From Rhyzopertha dominica (Eukaryota; Arthropoda; Insecta; Coleoptera; Bostrichidae), in the NCBI GenBank assembly GCA_025024175.1, contig QCXZ01000137.1, forward strand, positions 77,438,680 through 77,502,679: a stretch of DNA of 64,000 bases, written 5' to 3'. The position numbers were made by a program, and so were the translations under genes. The notes under the pieces were generated by a model. The model ran no database searches. It was not told where the DNA came from and saw nothing but the letters and a program-made list of their open reading frames with translations. This document shows, one piece after another, positions 11,936 to 24,834 of the stretch. Position 1 is the stretch's first letter. The number at the start of each line of letters is the position of its first letter.

Positions 11936-14300
11936 TATCTTTTTAATAATAATAATTATTATTATTATTTTCCTACAGCTTTAGTACCAAATAACAGGAA
12001 AACTACAGTTAGAAAAGGACAAAATAAATTAAATAAATACATATTGGAATATTAATAATACCTTAACCCAACAAAATAAGCATAATATACAGGGTAACTG
12101 AAATCGTACTAAGAATTTAACAATTTGGTTTAAAATAAAGGATTTAGAGTTATAGTGGGTATCGCAAGAACTACAAATAAAGTTCAAAGGGCGGCACATA
12201 AGCACTATTGGCTATCCTATCAAAAAACATTCGATCGACCAGTGAAATAGGAAAAGCTTAGGTACTGACGAGAACTGACACGGGGCACAGCATAGTTAAT
12301 CTTCTCAAGCAACCAACAACAATCTAAATTATGGTTAACTAGATTATAAAGAAATGCAACAATAATACAAGTACGGCGAGTTTCCAGTGAAGCAAGATTA
12401 AACCTGCTTAAAAGATCACTGCCTCTCGGCGGATAAAAACCATCGGTTAAAAAGGACAAAAATTTAAGAAATTTTCGTTGTACATGTTCGAGTTGATCTA
12501 TATAACATCTATAAATAGGAAACCATATTAACTCCGCGTATTCTAGCGTCTAGCCTATTACGAATACGAGAACAATATAATAATTGTAAAGTGCGTAAAT
12601 TAGTGAATTCCTTACAATTTCTATAAATGAAACCATAAGAATTGTATGATTTTGCAATTATATCTAAGATGTGGTCGTTAAACGTAAACTTTTGATCAAA
12701 CACGACCCCGAGATCCTTAAACTTATTGATTATATTAAGGACTTCATTATTGACTTGATATTGATAAAGTAATATATTATGTCTACGAGTCAACGAAAGC
12801 ACATTGCATTTTGGAATATTTAAATCTAATATATTCAGATCACACCACGTTGTTAAAGGATTTAAGTCATTTTGAAGGATCAAACAGTTGTCTGAAGAAG
12901 AAATTTTAGTGAATAATTGAAGGTCGTCTGTAAACAATAATTTATAACAATTTAATGAGTCTGGTAGGTCGTTGATAAATAGAAGAAACAAAAGGGAACC
13001 TAAATTGGATGCTTGAGGAACACCAGAGTTTGGCCAAAATGTTAGCATAGTGAACCCTATTTTCTCTCCCAATAAGATATGATTTAATCAGTTGAATAAG
13101 TGCAGGAATGCAACCAAACCCTTCTAATTTAGCTAGGAGAATGTAATGATCAATTCGATCAAACGCCTTTCGAAAATCAATAAATACGACGTCAACTTGA
13201 CCTTGAGAGTCAAGTACTTCAGAAACAAATAGGTTGAAGCAGGCCATGTTGGTCACAGTGGACCTTCTGGACATAAAGCCATGCTGAAATGATGATATAA
13301 AATTATTAATACATTTGACGATGTTCTTATGCATTAAAGATTCGAAGACTTTGGCAAAGTTACAGATGAGTGAGATTGGTCGATAGTTTTCAATATTATT
13401 GATGTTACCTTTTTTAATATAGGACATACGTAGGTTGACTTCCAGAGCTCTGGAAATGTTCAAGTATAAGGCTGAGAATATAATAAAAATTGAGGTACAG
13501 TCTATTAAAAGAAACTAGGTATTCCATCTACACCAGCAGATATTGAATTTTTAGAGTTCTTTAGTGCATTTAAAATTTCATTTTCAGTAAAATGATTCAA
13601 GGAGAACAGACGTTGGATAGATTTTTGTTTTTAAGTTAAAAGTAGGGTCGGATTGACGAAAAACACTATATTAAAAAAGACGCCAAAAGAATTGACAATG
13701 TCTTGTGGATTTGGAATTTCACGATCGTTAAAGCGCATGACGCCAGGAATTCTGATGTTTCCTTTCTTTCTTTGAATAAACGACCAAAATTTGCGCGGAT
13801 CGTTATTGATTGCGTTTTCAGTATGTAATAGGTAATTTTTGTATGCTGCATTAATTAAAGATTTGCTTTAACTACGATACTGTCTGAATAGATTAAGATA
13901 AAAGCTTGTTTTATGCTTCTTATATTTTCTAAACATTTTGTGTCTGAAACGAATACATTTGATAATTACAGAATCAAACCATGACAGGTATTGACGACGA
14001 TGATAAGAAGAACGTTTAGGAACACACAATTCAAACACACCATCTAGTGTGTCGTACAATTTGGTACATGCTGAATTGATGTCTGTAATATCAAATAATT
14101 GCGTCCAATCTGTTGTAAAAAGAGTATTGTAAAGAAGCGGAAAATTAGTTTTTTTTTAAGTTGTAGTCTGTTGTTTTGTTTGTACAAAATTTGGGAAGAT
14201 TTCACGTTGATAAGGAATTTATACATATGTCCAAAGCCGGATGATGCAAATCTTGTGTAACAAGTGGAGCAAGTGCACTTTCTACAATACACTGCTTGTT
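11936..14300 (-). mobile_element. Jockey/CR1-like LINE, 5'-truncated
   Basis: A minus-strand non-LTR retrotransposon of ~2.35 kb. Its 3' end is a run of TTA/TAA units at 11940-11970, which is the tail in sense orientation. The sense strand contains the end of the apurinic endonuclease domain, the linker, the reverse transcriptase and a C-terminal region. The 5' part of the endonuclease is absent. The tail resembles those at 3.4 and 54.3 kb, so the three may be related families. Confidence 0.82.
12220..14275 (-). pseudogene. LINE endonuclease-RT polyprotein remnant
   Basis: Reading down the minus strand: HHPALDI near 14255, typical of the end of the AP-endonuclease domain; a linker with VPKRSSYHRRQY (13868-14059); a segment ending in the NDPRKFW type motif (13666-13851); the RT fingers (NYRPISLICNFAKVFES) and FRKAFDRIDH in 12942-13463; SGVPQASNLGSLLFLLFIND and an FTDD catalytic motif in 12509-13072, where FTDD replaces the usual YADD; and a C-terminal region with RVSSRQYLSF (12220-12459). 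Frames change several times, so it is inactive. Clade assignment (Jockey versus CR1) is from motif style only. Confidence 0.85.
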
Positions 14301-16531
14301 ATACAAAAAGTTGTGCCTAATTCTAAAAACAAACATCACGCAAAACTTTCTTTACCACACAACATAAAGTTTTGTAAAAACTACAAACTCTCAAGGGGTG
14401 GTTTACAAAATTAAATAAATTTAAACATTAATCAAGGAATTATGCGTAAATGTTATATGGATTTCTTGAGTATTTTGCATCTGTAATGTCCCTTTTAAGT
14501 GTCCAACAGTAAATCCACTTGGCTTGATACTGCTTGTCCATATTTGATATGCCTTCCCTTAAGTTTTCTGGAAAGAAATCCGAACGAGAATGAAGGAAGT
14601 GTATTTGTAATGACATATTGCATGCCTGAGCTTTATATGACATTAAAAGTTTTTTAACTAGTTATTCTTGTAGTCCTTAGTAATGTGGTTCCTCAAAAAT
14701 TCTTTTACCACATTTTTGAAAGATGTCCATGCATGCTTTTCGTTATCGCTGACTTGCTCATCCAAGTTATCGTCTTCTGATAACTCTCTTATTTGAAGGC
14801 CCACATTTTTTCTTAATCTAATGATTTTCTTTATCCCTGTTATCCAATTAGCAGAGAAAATAGCAATATTTTTTATAACTCACATGTAGTCCTAGTATTC
14901 TTTATTTGTAACGACAAGCTAAGAACAATACACACTAATGTTGAATATATTGTTTCAGTAATGTTTTCAGCAAAATCATCAACCCGTACTTTTTTTAATT
15001 AGTTGTAGATTTGTTTAGAAATAACCTCCTATCGCCTCCAACCGCAAACAAAAGTTGCAAACTACTTTGAATAAGGCCCCAGTAATGAACCGATTTATTC
15101 AAACGAATTATTTAGTGCCAGATGGCGCGCTGGTGTCGATTTTTGGTGCGAACTAATTAGGCGTATACACATCGCAAACATAGATCAAAAACTTCCAGCC
15201 CGCGGCAATGTAATGAGAGTCTGTGCATGCGTGTAATTAACTAAGTTTGTATATTTCGATCGATCGGTCTGCAAACATGAGGTATCGCGGGTTTCTCGAA
15301 GTTTAACGGCTTCTATGATGTAATCAGGCTGTGAAGTTCGCCGCACAGTCACGTGCTGAAAACGTATCACTTCTGTCGAATTTACGCCCGGAGCTACCAG
15401 CCGATTTCTAATTAAGCACATGGAGAAATATTTGTAGACTTCCCGGTTTCCGCACTGGGGAAAGCGGCACTTTTATGATAATGGCACAGCCAGAGTATAT
15501 CCAGCGCGGTTAAACACAGATGTTAATAAAACCAGGAATTGTGAGTTTTGGAAATAATTTGTGCTTGCCTCTCCAAATAAAATAAGGTTATGGTTATGGT
15601 TCAGACCAGGCAATAATGAACGCTTGGCTGTAAATAATCCTCTGTTTAAGCATAGATCGACAAATGCGCAAACAAACCATTACTTTATCAGGACCGTTTT
15701 AAGTAAAATAAAACAAATCTGGGAATATTAGCGGAAACATAAAAATCGTATGTTTTACATGGTTTTCCTACAACTGCTATCTATTACATTAGCATTGAGA
15801 TTTAAGCATTTATTATTTCTTCAGATGCCTTCTTTTAGATAGCTCCATACTAATTCAATCGGATTAAAGACATAATAATAATATTGTATGCCCTCGTGTA
15901 TGCCTACCTTGTCTTGCTAGTTTATCAATCCTGAAAAAGTTATGAAAGATTAACCTCTGTAATAACATCCAGCTACTTTTCTTTTGTTGCTTTTTCAGGA
16001 AACTCAATATTGTTGTTTTCATAGACATGCTTATTGATAATGCGCAGTATAAAAACTTAAGGAAAAAACATAACAAAGAAATTGGACTATGGTTTTTATT
16101 ACGTTATGAGGTTCCCCATTTTTAAACACATGGCACATAATTGTTATCTTTAAAATTACTGGTGTGAAGTTTCATACTAATATATGTACGAGATTAAATT
16201 TTAACAAGCTATGCATGTGGTTGGCCAAAATTTTGAAATATAGAATAAAAAAACAAAAGCTTTTATTATAATTTATAATTTCGGTGTATCTCTCTGTTTT
16301 GGATTTACAATCCTGACTTGATATTTTCTTTACTTTAATCACAGGCTTTGTTGAATTGCTATTAAAATTCTGAAACATTTAACTCGAACTGACGGGGAAA
16401 TTTTCTGACTTAGACCAAAGGAAAAGAGATAGCATTTCAGCTTTACGAATCAGTGCTTCATTTTGCCTCTACTGTGAAATTGTGCAGTATTTTTTAAGAA
16501 GATTTTGTGAAACTTTTTAAAATTTGTAAAG
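14301..16531. other. Non-coding stretch, nothing recognised
   Basis: No credible gene. About 15020-15540 is less AT-rich and free of repeat signatures. Small ORFs (14440-14643, 15185-15421, 15864-16076, 16172-16378) resemble no known protein. Confidence 0.45.
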
Positions 16532-18249
16532 AACTACGTTCTCATCCATACTTCCATAGTGTCGTCGTTATTGTTGGTGTCATAACAGTGGAGTAGTTCC
16601 GTGCGTCTAAAAAAATGTGTACAAGAAATCACACACAATTGTGATACAGAAAATCTCGGGAGACGGCAACCGCTTTCGAAGCACATTGAGTTACCAAATG
16701 TACGGCGAAACATTACCCAATAAGAACACAAAAAACGCCCAAGAAAAATAAAAAGAAAAGCTGAAGAAGAAATCATAGTGACAAGAACAGAAAGAAGCAA
16801 TAAGTAAGAAAGCGCTATGACAGTTGCTATGCACTCTTTTCTCGTTGGGTGTGGTGGGTCCTCCTGCCAGCTTTTGAATGAAATCCGAGACCACAGGTAA
16901 TTAAACTATTTATTAAGAAAACTACAACTTTCGTTTTCTACGAAAAACTAATGGCAAAATACAACTAAACGATCACTTTGTGCGATCGAACAGCAGCGTG
17001 CTGTTCACCGACCTGTCGATCGCCGCGCACACCCTCGAATCCTCCAATCCCCTCCTGGCCAATCACACACCTCCTTTTTTAATTCCAATCCACTCCGTGC
17101 AGCGCCCTCTCTTGTTCAAACCGCACACTCGCGCACACATTTGAAATGCAACCGCCACACAGTGCGAAATAATTGTACAGAAACCAGGAATACATGTAAA
17201 CAAATCCAGTCACAAAAAATTGGGATAGTCCTAAAGAAGCTCGACTGTATAGAAAAGAAAAGATACTAATACACAAGACGAGTGGAGTAATATGGATAAG
17301 CACATATGAAATCACTCAAAGCGTCGATACCATCAAGAAACAGCAACACAAACAGGAATCAAACAATTATTGCGAATTATAAGATTTTAAGTTCATAATG
17401 TGTTCTAGTGCTAAGTTCTTGCGTTCACATTGTTATTGTGATTGTCGTTACAGTGAAGTAGTTCATGTATCTAGACAAGTGCATGCAAGAAATCACGTAA
17501 TTGTGGTAAAAAAAATTCAGCAAGATCAAAACTACCAAACATACGTCGAACACATCACCAACAGCAACACAAACATCTTGTAAGATAAATAAGAAAGAAA
17601 ACCACAAATCACGTTAGACCAAACTTTCTAGGAAACGAGCAATCAAAAAAGGAAACATGAATCATAAATGCCGCTTAAAAAAGACAAGAAAATATTAATT
17701 GAAGAAGGCCTAAATCTCCACGCAACTTCAGACATCACCTCACATGAGGAGGAGATCAATGAAGCCGCGCTAAGCCAACATGAAACACGGGAACAAAGGG
17801 CGTGGAAAACAGCAACAAGCTCAAAGTAGGATGACCGTGCTACAGGTGGAGAGAATCATAGCAGAATAAAACGTAACTGAAGAACAGTGGTCAGAAATCG
17901 CAAAAGAGAAGAAAACAATAAATAAGGAAGTCTTAAAGCTGAATACAATCTCAGACAGCAGCTCGTCCGAGGAAGAACAAGAACAATGCAGCCGAACTAA
18001 GCTACCATCCAACACGGAGGCTAATAAAAAAGTATCCGCTCGTTGGATGCCCTGGAAACCTCCCCATTCCAATCCCCAAACTCCTGTAACATGCGCTATG
18101 TGGGAATCCACTAGTAACAAGCGTGTCACCCCTCCAACCCAGCGCAGACGTACCCGGCCCGGCGGCGGTATGTCCGGGAGCGGCAGAAATGCCTACCGTA
18201 CGCTGGTTCAATCAATCAGTCAATCAACTACGTTCTCATCCATACTTCC
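16532..18249 (+). mobile_element. Insertion bounded by a 24-bp direct repeat
   Basis: An identical 24-bp sequence starting AACTACGTTCTC lies at 16532-16555 and 18226-18249. The right copy is preceded by a short (TCAA)n-like run (TCAATCAATCAGTCAATC). A long perfect target duplication plus a simple-repeat tail fits target-primed insertion of a non-LTR element transcribed left to right. Inside, the first ~170 bp after the left repeat recur in diverged form at about 17430-17590, like tandem 5' monomers, and an ORF1-like frame follows. No reverse transcriptase lies within, so it would be non-autonomous or internally deleted. Confidence 0.5.
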
Positions 18250-18259
18250 CTTGAAATAG
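17668..18259 (+). pseudogene. ORF1-like frame with repeated acidic block
   Basis: ATG at 17668 opens a frame with MPLKKDKKILIEEG and an acidic SD..S.EEE block, stopping at 17829. After a second small frame, a longer open stretch (about 17863-18259) repeats the pattern: basic KEKK, then TISDSSSSEEEQEQ, then a basic tail with TQRRRTRPGGG. The two blocks look like an internal duplication. Charge layout resembles the disordered N-terminus of a retroelement ORF1, but no zinc knuckle or RRM is visible. It lies wholly inside the 24-bp-repeat insertion. Function unknown. Confidence 0.4.
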
Positions 18260-18483
18260 TGACTTCCTTTCTTTATTGTCAGTATATAATTAATAACATT
18301 AACTACATAACCCTAATATCATGTCGTAAAAAATTGTTTTAAATATTATAAAGCGTCATAATATTTGTTGTAATGTAAGGTAAGGCAATATTGTGCTGTG
18401 CTTGAGTGTCAAAATGTCAAAATTAAAAAGTACCTAAGAACAAGATATAGTTACAGTCCATATCCATGATACCTTAGTTACCA

Positions 18484-18930
18484 GATTTCATTCCAAATAT
18501 ATCACCAATAATAAGTCCACTGAAAGAGTTGCTTAAGAAAGCTGTTGCATGTATATGGAATAAAAACCATGATGACGCATTCACAAAATTTTAGTCGGTT
18601 GTTCAAGTCCACCAGTAGTGAGTTATTTCAGTCCTGAAAAAAAATGTAATAGAGTGTGAGGCGTAAAATATGGTTTGGGTTGTTGCCATATGCAAGATAA
18701 AAGCCCTGGCTTGTTTGCATCAAGGGAATGACCAAAATAGAAACATCCTACTCGTATATAGAAATAGAGAAATATTTACTTCGTTTATTATTTTTGCGTG
18801 TTCAAAGCTTCACTACTTCATCTATGGCAGAAATATTAAGGTCTACACAAATGACAAGCCCATAGTACAGATAATGAACAAAAATATCGCTGATATTACA
18901 TGCAATAGATTACAGAAAATGTCATTATAG
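18484..18930 (+). pseudogene. Gypsy-like pol fragment (RT end and RNase H)
   Basis: The frame from 18484 reads FIPNISPIISPLKELLKKAV then WNKNHDDAF, the block after the RT thumb in gypsy-type LTR retrotransposons. After a stop it continues at 18670-18930 with FACSKLHYFIYGRNIKVYTND then KPIVQIMNK, the RNase H segment (its usual TDHKP is TNDKP here). No LTRs, protease or integrase were seen nearby, so it is an isolated relic. Confidence 0.8.
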
Positions 18931-20998
18931 TAATTATTAATGTACCACACAGATTCTGCAGTACTTGCCTGAAAAGTATATGCGTGTTGCTGAATCGTCT
19001 ACAAATCTGCAGACACACTATTCGCGCTTTATACAACAGAATTGTAAACTTTGCTTATAGTGTCTTTAAGTCATCCATGTTTTTCAAATTCATGAACATT
19101 GATAACATAGAACACAGGTTCTGTAAATTGCTATAGGGGTGATTAAAAACGTTGCGCTAAAATTTCTCCAATTGCCCTTTTATTACATCGTGTTGCTCAG
19201 CTACTGCAAGAGTAGGTCATAAAAGGACTATCGCTGTAAATCAATAACTATTGCAATATATACCTACCTTACGGGCCTTCCAGACACTTCAGTGTCTCCG
19301 GCACGAACTTTCCCGTTTACGACACACACATGCACACGCTACTGGGATATAATACCCCGAAGGTTCATTCTTTTAGATGTTCCTTGTAAAATATGAATGA
19401 TTTGTAGCTCGGATTGCGGAAGGCGTTTGGCAGAATTTCAAATGATATACTGTAAGCGAACTCCATTACAGCATTTACGGACGTCTAAATCGAATTCAGG
19501 TCACTCTTTGACTTACAAAGGGGCACCTGTTCGAGAGAAACATGCTATAGATCTAAAGGGCCCGAGGGTCAAGTCAACTTTAGTTACGCGTTGCTAATAG
19601 GCTGTCATTTACTATCGAGAAATTGAGGCGAAGAGGTATTCTCGCCTGCTCTTGGCAAACTATTAATTGTTTGCTGCCGGATAAGCGCTGGTGCAGTGTA
19701 TTGGGAACGGTTTTTTAATTTAGGCGTACATGACAGATTTAAGGCTAAGGTTACATTTCAAAGCAAGATAGTAATGGTTTAATTTGTGTATGTCTTTTAT
19801 GAAATTCCCGACATCGTATGTTATTTACCTAATATTAGATGATGTGTTTTTGAACCCTGTTGATTAATAAAACTTCTATGTTTCGATCTATGGCTCTTAT
19901 TTTTTTGACCTGCATCATGTATAATTTTGTAAAAAATATGAAAAACTATATATCATTGTACTTCTTATTACACATGTGTAACAATACAACTGTAATAAGA
20001 TGTATAATATTATATAGTTTTACAGGTAAGCCTGATAAAGACCAAAAAATAAGACCAAGTCAAGAAATGTGTCAATGTAAGCTAATAAAAGTCGGAATAA
20101 AAGGTTGTTGTGCTACGAAAGTATAAAACTATATGTAAGTTACAGGTATTTGGATACACCATTAAGGTACTAGTACAGTATCAGAGAAATGTATCCTCAT
20201 TGTTTACATTTACTTCGCTTAATCCCGCGCTACTTAATCCAAAATTTATAATGTCACTTATAAACACTGTCCCAAGTCTATTTCATAATTCGTTCTTCAA
20301 TTACTAGTAATATTCACACTTGTGTTATCATTGTATTTAGAAAAACTAAGAATGCAAATTGTTAGACCAATTATAGTTGCAAGCAACAATCTATTAGACT
20401 CATTATACGAACAGCCGATTACCGTTCACAATGGTTTGCAAGGATTAAATGAAGCTGTCGTAAATAACAGACGGGTTCGGCACGTTTCACTGTTTTGCAG
20501 CGGAGTGGACCGTATCCAAAAATTGTGTTTAGGATTTTTTAGAATTTTTTTCCCTTCACATAAATCAATGAGCTTTATTTGGTATTATTATTTGAACTAT
20601 AAATATCTCTCATCTAATAGCTTTTAATGTAATCTTCTCTAATTTAATGAGTAGTATCTATTTTTATAACCATGAATGGTAAATATTCCAATTTCAGTNA
20701 GGCAACCCATACTTCCTAATTTTTGATCGCGGTNTGCAATCGTCCTCTGCCCTGTTTCTTACAGGTTAAAAGCTTCTTTCAATCCGGATGGCCATAAACG
20801 TAGTTTCTACCTGTATATTTTTTTTTAATTTAAGAAGAAATCGAAACTATTCTACTCCTACTATAAACGGTATAGAAAGCATATGTGTTTACTTATATTT
20901 TAAAGTTTTACAGCATATAAGCGCACCAAGCGCAATATTTTTTACTTATTCAGTCATACCTACATATATGCTTACATTTAGCCATTTATTAAGAGGCG
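18931..20998. other. Non-coding stretch, nothing recognised
   Basis: AT-rich apart from a slightly GC-richer part near 19250-19700. ORFs at 19397-19597, 19860-20126, 20110-20307, 20322-20627 and 20788-21021 have no recognisable motifs. Confidence 0.45.
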
Positions 20999-22046
20999 TT
21001 TGTGACAAATGCATTTCGTAGGGCAACTGGTCAGACAGATTATTGCTGATTTTAAACCGTGGGGCAACCGAGTACCTCCGAAACAATTAAATATGTTCAT
21101 TCTTATCACTAGGATCTGTCGCGGCATATACCTGAGTGCTTAATGGACGGCTCCGAGCATACGCTGCACAAGTATGTTAAAACAATTGGCTTTTCAGTGA
21201 AAGAGGTGGAGAAGAAGCAATATTTGATGGAAAGTCAGGTAATAAGAAAGTGGAGATACGGTTATTTAAAATCTATAAAAATGTATAGGCAGGAAAATTG
21301 TCCGACACTTTTCCTCGACGAAACATGGTACGATACCCATGATACAATAAGAAAAGGATGGGTTGATGACTCAGGGAAGTGCAACATCAATATTCTGGCG
21401 TCAAAAGGAAAAAGAATAATGATTCTACACGCAGGAGGTGAAAATGGTTTCGTTCGTGGAGCCCTGTTACTTGGATGTAAAAACTTAAAAGAAGCAGGCG
21501 CCGATTATCATTCTGACATGAGTGTTTGAAAAGTGGTTCAAAAACTTTTTATTGCCCAAATTGCCACCAAACAGCGTCATAGTAATGGAAAACGCTAGTT
21601 ACCATTCGGAGTAACTGGATAAAATTCCAAATACAACAACTAATAAGGCAACCATTCAAGAGTATTTAAGAAAAAAAGATTTATATTTCGAAGAGGACTT
21701 CACAAAAAAACAATTGTTGGAAGTGATGGCACAAAAAAATTTTCGAACAAGTTTAAAATTGAAATTCTCGCTTCTAAATGTGGACACAACATTCTACGAT
21801 TTCGCCCATAAAATTGCATATTTAGCCCCATTGAAATGATATGGGGGCAGTTGAAACAAAGAATTCGACAAGGGAATGCCGGTGGCATCTACTGGACATT
21901 TAAAATCGGTACAGAGCGAATCATGTACAACAATTAATAATAGAAGTTAATCGTGCCCTCATTTACAATACAATAGTTTACGACGGGTGACCATCAAGCT
22001 GTAAAACCCTCTGCATAAGTCAGTCTCGAGATCGTTGCTTGATACT
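20999..22046 (+). mobile_element. Sailor-like (DD82E-type) transposon, copy A
   Basis: Closely similar over its length to the element split by the Polinton (35288-35513 plus 51775-53155). Homology starts at TTGTGACAAAT and ends near CGTTGCTTGATAC. Compared with copy B it lacks ~480 bp of 3' sequence (equivalent of 52587-53065) and a block of the transposase end. It holds the unoccupied version (AATATT TGATGG, 21219-21230) of the site where the Polinton entered copy B. True terminal inverted repeats were not identified, so the borders are homology limits. Confidence 0.75.
21143..21950 (+). pseudogene. Broken DD82E-type transposase, copy A
   Basis: The intact first part (21143-21529) has the first catalytic Asp in FLDETWYDTHDT and the conserved KGKRIMILHAGGENGF and ADYHSDM blocks. 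A small deletion after SDM shifts frame. The second Asp position reads VMENASYH, so Asp has become Glu, and a stop follows at once. The third position is in a NPIEMIWGQLKQRIR-type block near 21830-21870. The last part is deleted. Inactive. Family named from the ~81-residue spacing between the second acid and the Glu, from memory. Confidence 0.82.
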
Positions 22047-22959
22047 TTAATAAACCGGCTGCTACAATGAAGGCGTTTACAACACGCAAAGTAATGTTGG
22101 AAACTTATATAGGCTGTTTGAAAGTGCACACAATTACCCATAGTTTGCAAGAGAATCGATTCAGAATGATATCCGAAGGAACTAATCATGCAAATATATT
22201 ACTTTGCTCAAAGTTGGACACCGGGATCAAACGGGGCAGTTGCGAAAACGTAATGATTTACATTGTGAAATTATACCCGTCACGAGAAAATTCTTGCGAA
22301 CTTCCCAAACTCCCCAAGTAATATACCTACTAAGTTGTAAAACTTAATTATGAATCGCAGTTTAAAATAGTAGAGTTTAAGGCGTTTCCAGCTGGAAGAC
22401 ACATTTTGCAATTTTAATTTACAAACTTTCCGGATGTTCAGTTTCCAAACCCGTTATTAACGAAGTACGCGGTACGGCTGCGTCTTTCCTCGGAATACGT
22501 CAAAACAAATACTACATTCTTACCCGAAATAATTAAGCAACTATTTAGGCGCAGTCCCGCGCTTCCCCAAGTCAATTTCCGAACTGAAATATATTCCCGA
22601 AATTAAATATCGCCCGATGTCTGGGTTTGTTTGTCTTAATTTGCATCGCTTAGCATTAAGACACCCCATAAATAATTCAGTTTCTCAGTTCCATTGTATC
22701 GCAGAGTCCTAGGAGCTTCCGTCCTGGCTTTCTAGCTTTCATCAGCGTTTTCTAAGAAAGTTTAAGGTTGCTGCATTAGGCCCGACTTAAAACGAGCGTT
22801 TATACGGTTTACTGAATCAGAACACTACAAGTAAGGAAAGATGTTTTAATTAATGGTGAAGCGCACAGAATTGCCCTAAATATTAAGCTGGTAAGTAATA
22901 TTGTACCTGTATCGATACTATAACGTCGGTATCGGTATCTCATTCCTGTCGTTTATATA
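22047..22959. other. Non-coding stretch, GC-richer part
   Basis: No gene recognised. About 22440-22740 is less AT-rich with no repeat features; the ORF at 22067-22321 overlaps opposite-strand frames and looks spurious. Confidence 0.4.
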
Positions 22960-24832
22960 CAGGGTGATTTTTTGAAAATTTCACACCTTAAATAACTTTA
23001 AATAGAGGAAAAATTTAAAATTTTGCAAAAACAGGTAAACTTTTGTTTGCAGGGGGACAACTTTTGAGATAAGTTTTTAATGGATAGCGCTTACCCTCTA
23101 AGCGGGGTAGATACCCCTTCAAAAATTTTANATGAAACTANCCATCTTGCGATACATCATTTAAAAGCTTATTACACAAGGAGTCTTGCCATGTAATTAG
23201 TTTTACTATTATTTACCCATTGACGAGGTAGTGGGTTAAAAAGTGCATTGTAGCAAGTGGCTTATAAAATGGAATATTTTGGACTTTTTTTAACAAAATT
23301 TATTGTCTTGCAGTTACAATAAAAATTGTCCTTACTTAAGCCTAAAAAAACTTGTTAAAAATAATTGTTACACCTAAGCCAAATGCCAAAAATACTTAAA
23401 ATTTTCTTTCGACATTACTTGCTATTGCAACTCGACAGTTTATACTGAATTGGCTAAATAATTATCTACTTTGTGTTTCCAATTTTTTGTTTCAACTTTT
23501 TGGCTACTTCTTTGGCACGACCATCTTTTTGTTCACATTCCTTTTTATAAATCGCGTGAAATTTTAAAGTGAGAGTCCAAGTGATAATGGTTTATTCAAC
23601 TGCCGAAAGGGTAGAAATAATTTTTATTTACGGTGCTGAGCATAGCTGTGCTCGTGCGTCAGCAAGGGTGTTTAACGAACGGCACAAATAAACATAACGT
23701 CAGGTACTGGAGTGACGAAAATCCTTATATTTTTCGAGAAGGTCATACACAAGTTCCTCAGAAGCTGAACGTCTGGGCTGGAATACTTGGCAACGCAATT
23801 GTAGGTCCAATTTTCATTGATGGGACGCTAAATGGGGGAATGTATTTAGAATTACTTGATAACGTTATTGATCCTTTAATCACAGAGCAATTAAATAAAA
23901 ACCAACGTGACCCTGAAGGAAATCCAATGTTGGATGAATACGAATTGTTTTACCAACATGATGGAGCCCCACCGCGTTACGCCATTAATGTGCGAAATTG
24001 GTTAAATCATAGATTTCCTCTTCACTGGATTGGTTAGCGTGGAACAATTGAATGGCCGCCACGATCACCCGATTTAACTGCTTTAGATTTCTTTCTATGG
24101 GGTCATTTAAAATCTGTGGTTTACAGCCTGGACGATCTGCGAGAAAGAATTATTAACGAGTGCAGGAGGATTCCACCTGAAACTTTCCGAAAAGTGCAGC
24201 AGGAGTTCGAGAACCGTCTGTATTATTGTATGGAAAGAGGTGGTGCACATTTTGAGAATCTATTGTAAGGTTTGAATTTCTATGGTTTTGTTCACACTGT
24301 TTTTGGAGTTACAAATAAATATTTTTTCTTTTTCGTGGACATGGACTTTCTAAAAAATTAAATGATAAATACTTTAATGTTAATAATAATGTTAATTATT
24401 AATTATTAATGTCATATTTTTTACAAGTTGTTTGTTTAAATTTTGGGTTCTCGTAAGGACAAATTTTATTTCCACTCTAAAATAAAATACATTTTGTTGA
24501 AAAGAGTCCAAAATATTCAATTTAATAAGCAACCTGTTTCGTAGGCACTATTAATCTATTACCCCGTCAATAAATTAAACGTGGTAAAACTAATTACATG
24601 GCCAGACTCTTTGTGAAATAAGCTTTCAAATGATGTATTACAAGATGGATAGTTCCATTTAAAATTTTTAAAGGGGTGTCTACCCTGCTCAGAGAGTAAG
24701 CCCTATCCATTAAAAACTTATCTCAAAAGTTGTCCCCCTGCAAACAAAAGTTTATACCTGTTTTTGCAAATTTTTAAATTTTTGCTATATTTAAAGTTAT
24801 TTAAGGTGTGAAGTTTTCAAAAATTCACCCTG
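22960..24832 (+). mobile_element. DD41D mariner-like element with long inverted repeats
   Basis: Begins CAGGGTGATTTTTTGAAAA and ends in the inverse (TTTTCAAAAATTCACCCTG), with TA at 22958-22959 and 24833-24834. Inverted repeats of about 345 bp (22960 to ~23305 and ~24487 to 24832) can be followed through TCCCCCTGCAAACAAAAG, CCATGTAATTAGTTTTAC and AATATTTTGGACT blocks. Length 1873 bp. The transposase is internally deleted, so this is a non-autonomous copy. Confidence 0.88.
23587..24268 (+). pseudogene. Internally deleted mariner-like transposase
   Basis: ATG at 23587 gives an N-terminal helix-turn-helix start (MVYSTAERVEIIFIYG) that stops after ~34 codons. The remaining DNA-binding part and the first catalytic Asp are deleted. 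The frame resumes with NKHNVRYWSDENPY, QKLNVWAGILGN, the second Asp in YQHDGAPPRYA and the third in SPDLTALDFFLWG. The last two are 41 residues apart, counting across an in-frame TAG after HWIG near 24036. It ends FENLL with a stop at 24266-24268. Confidence 0.85.
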
Positions 24833-24834
24833 TA

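Noticed and set aside
12089..12120. Transposon end at ACAGGGTAACTG
   Set aside because: Lies in the 3' untranslated part of the LINE and has no partner.
16830..17345. Solo LTR in the GC-rich block
   Set aside because: No matched TG...CA ends with a 4-6 bp duplication could be found.
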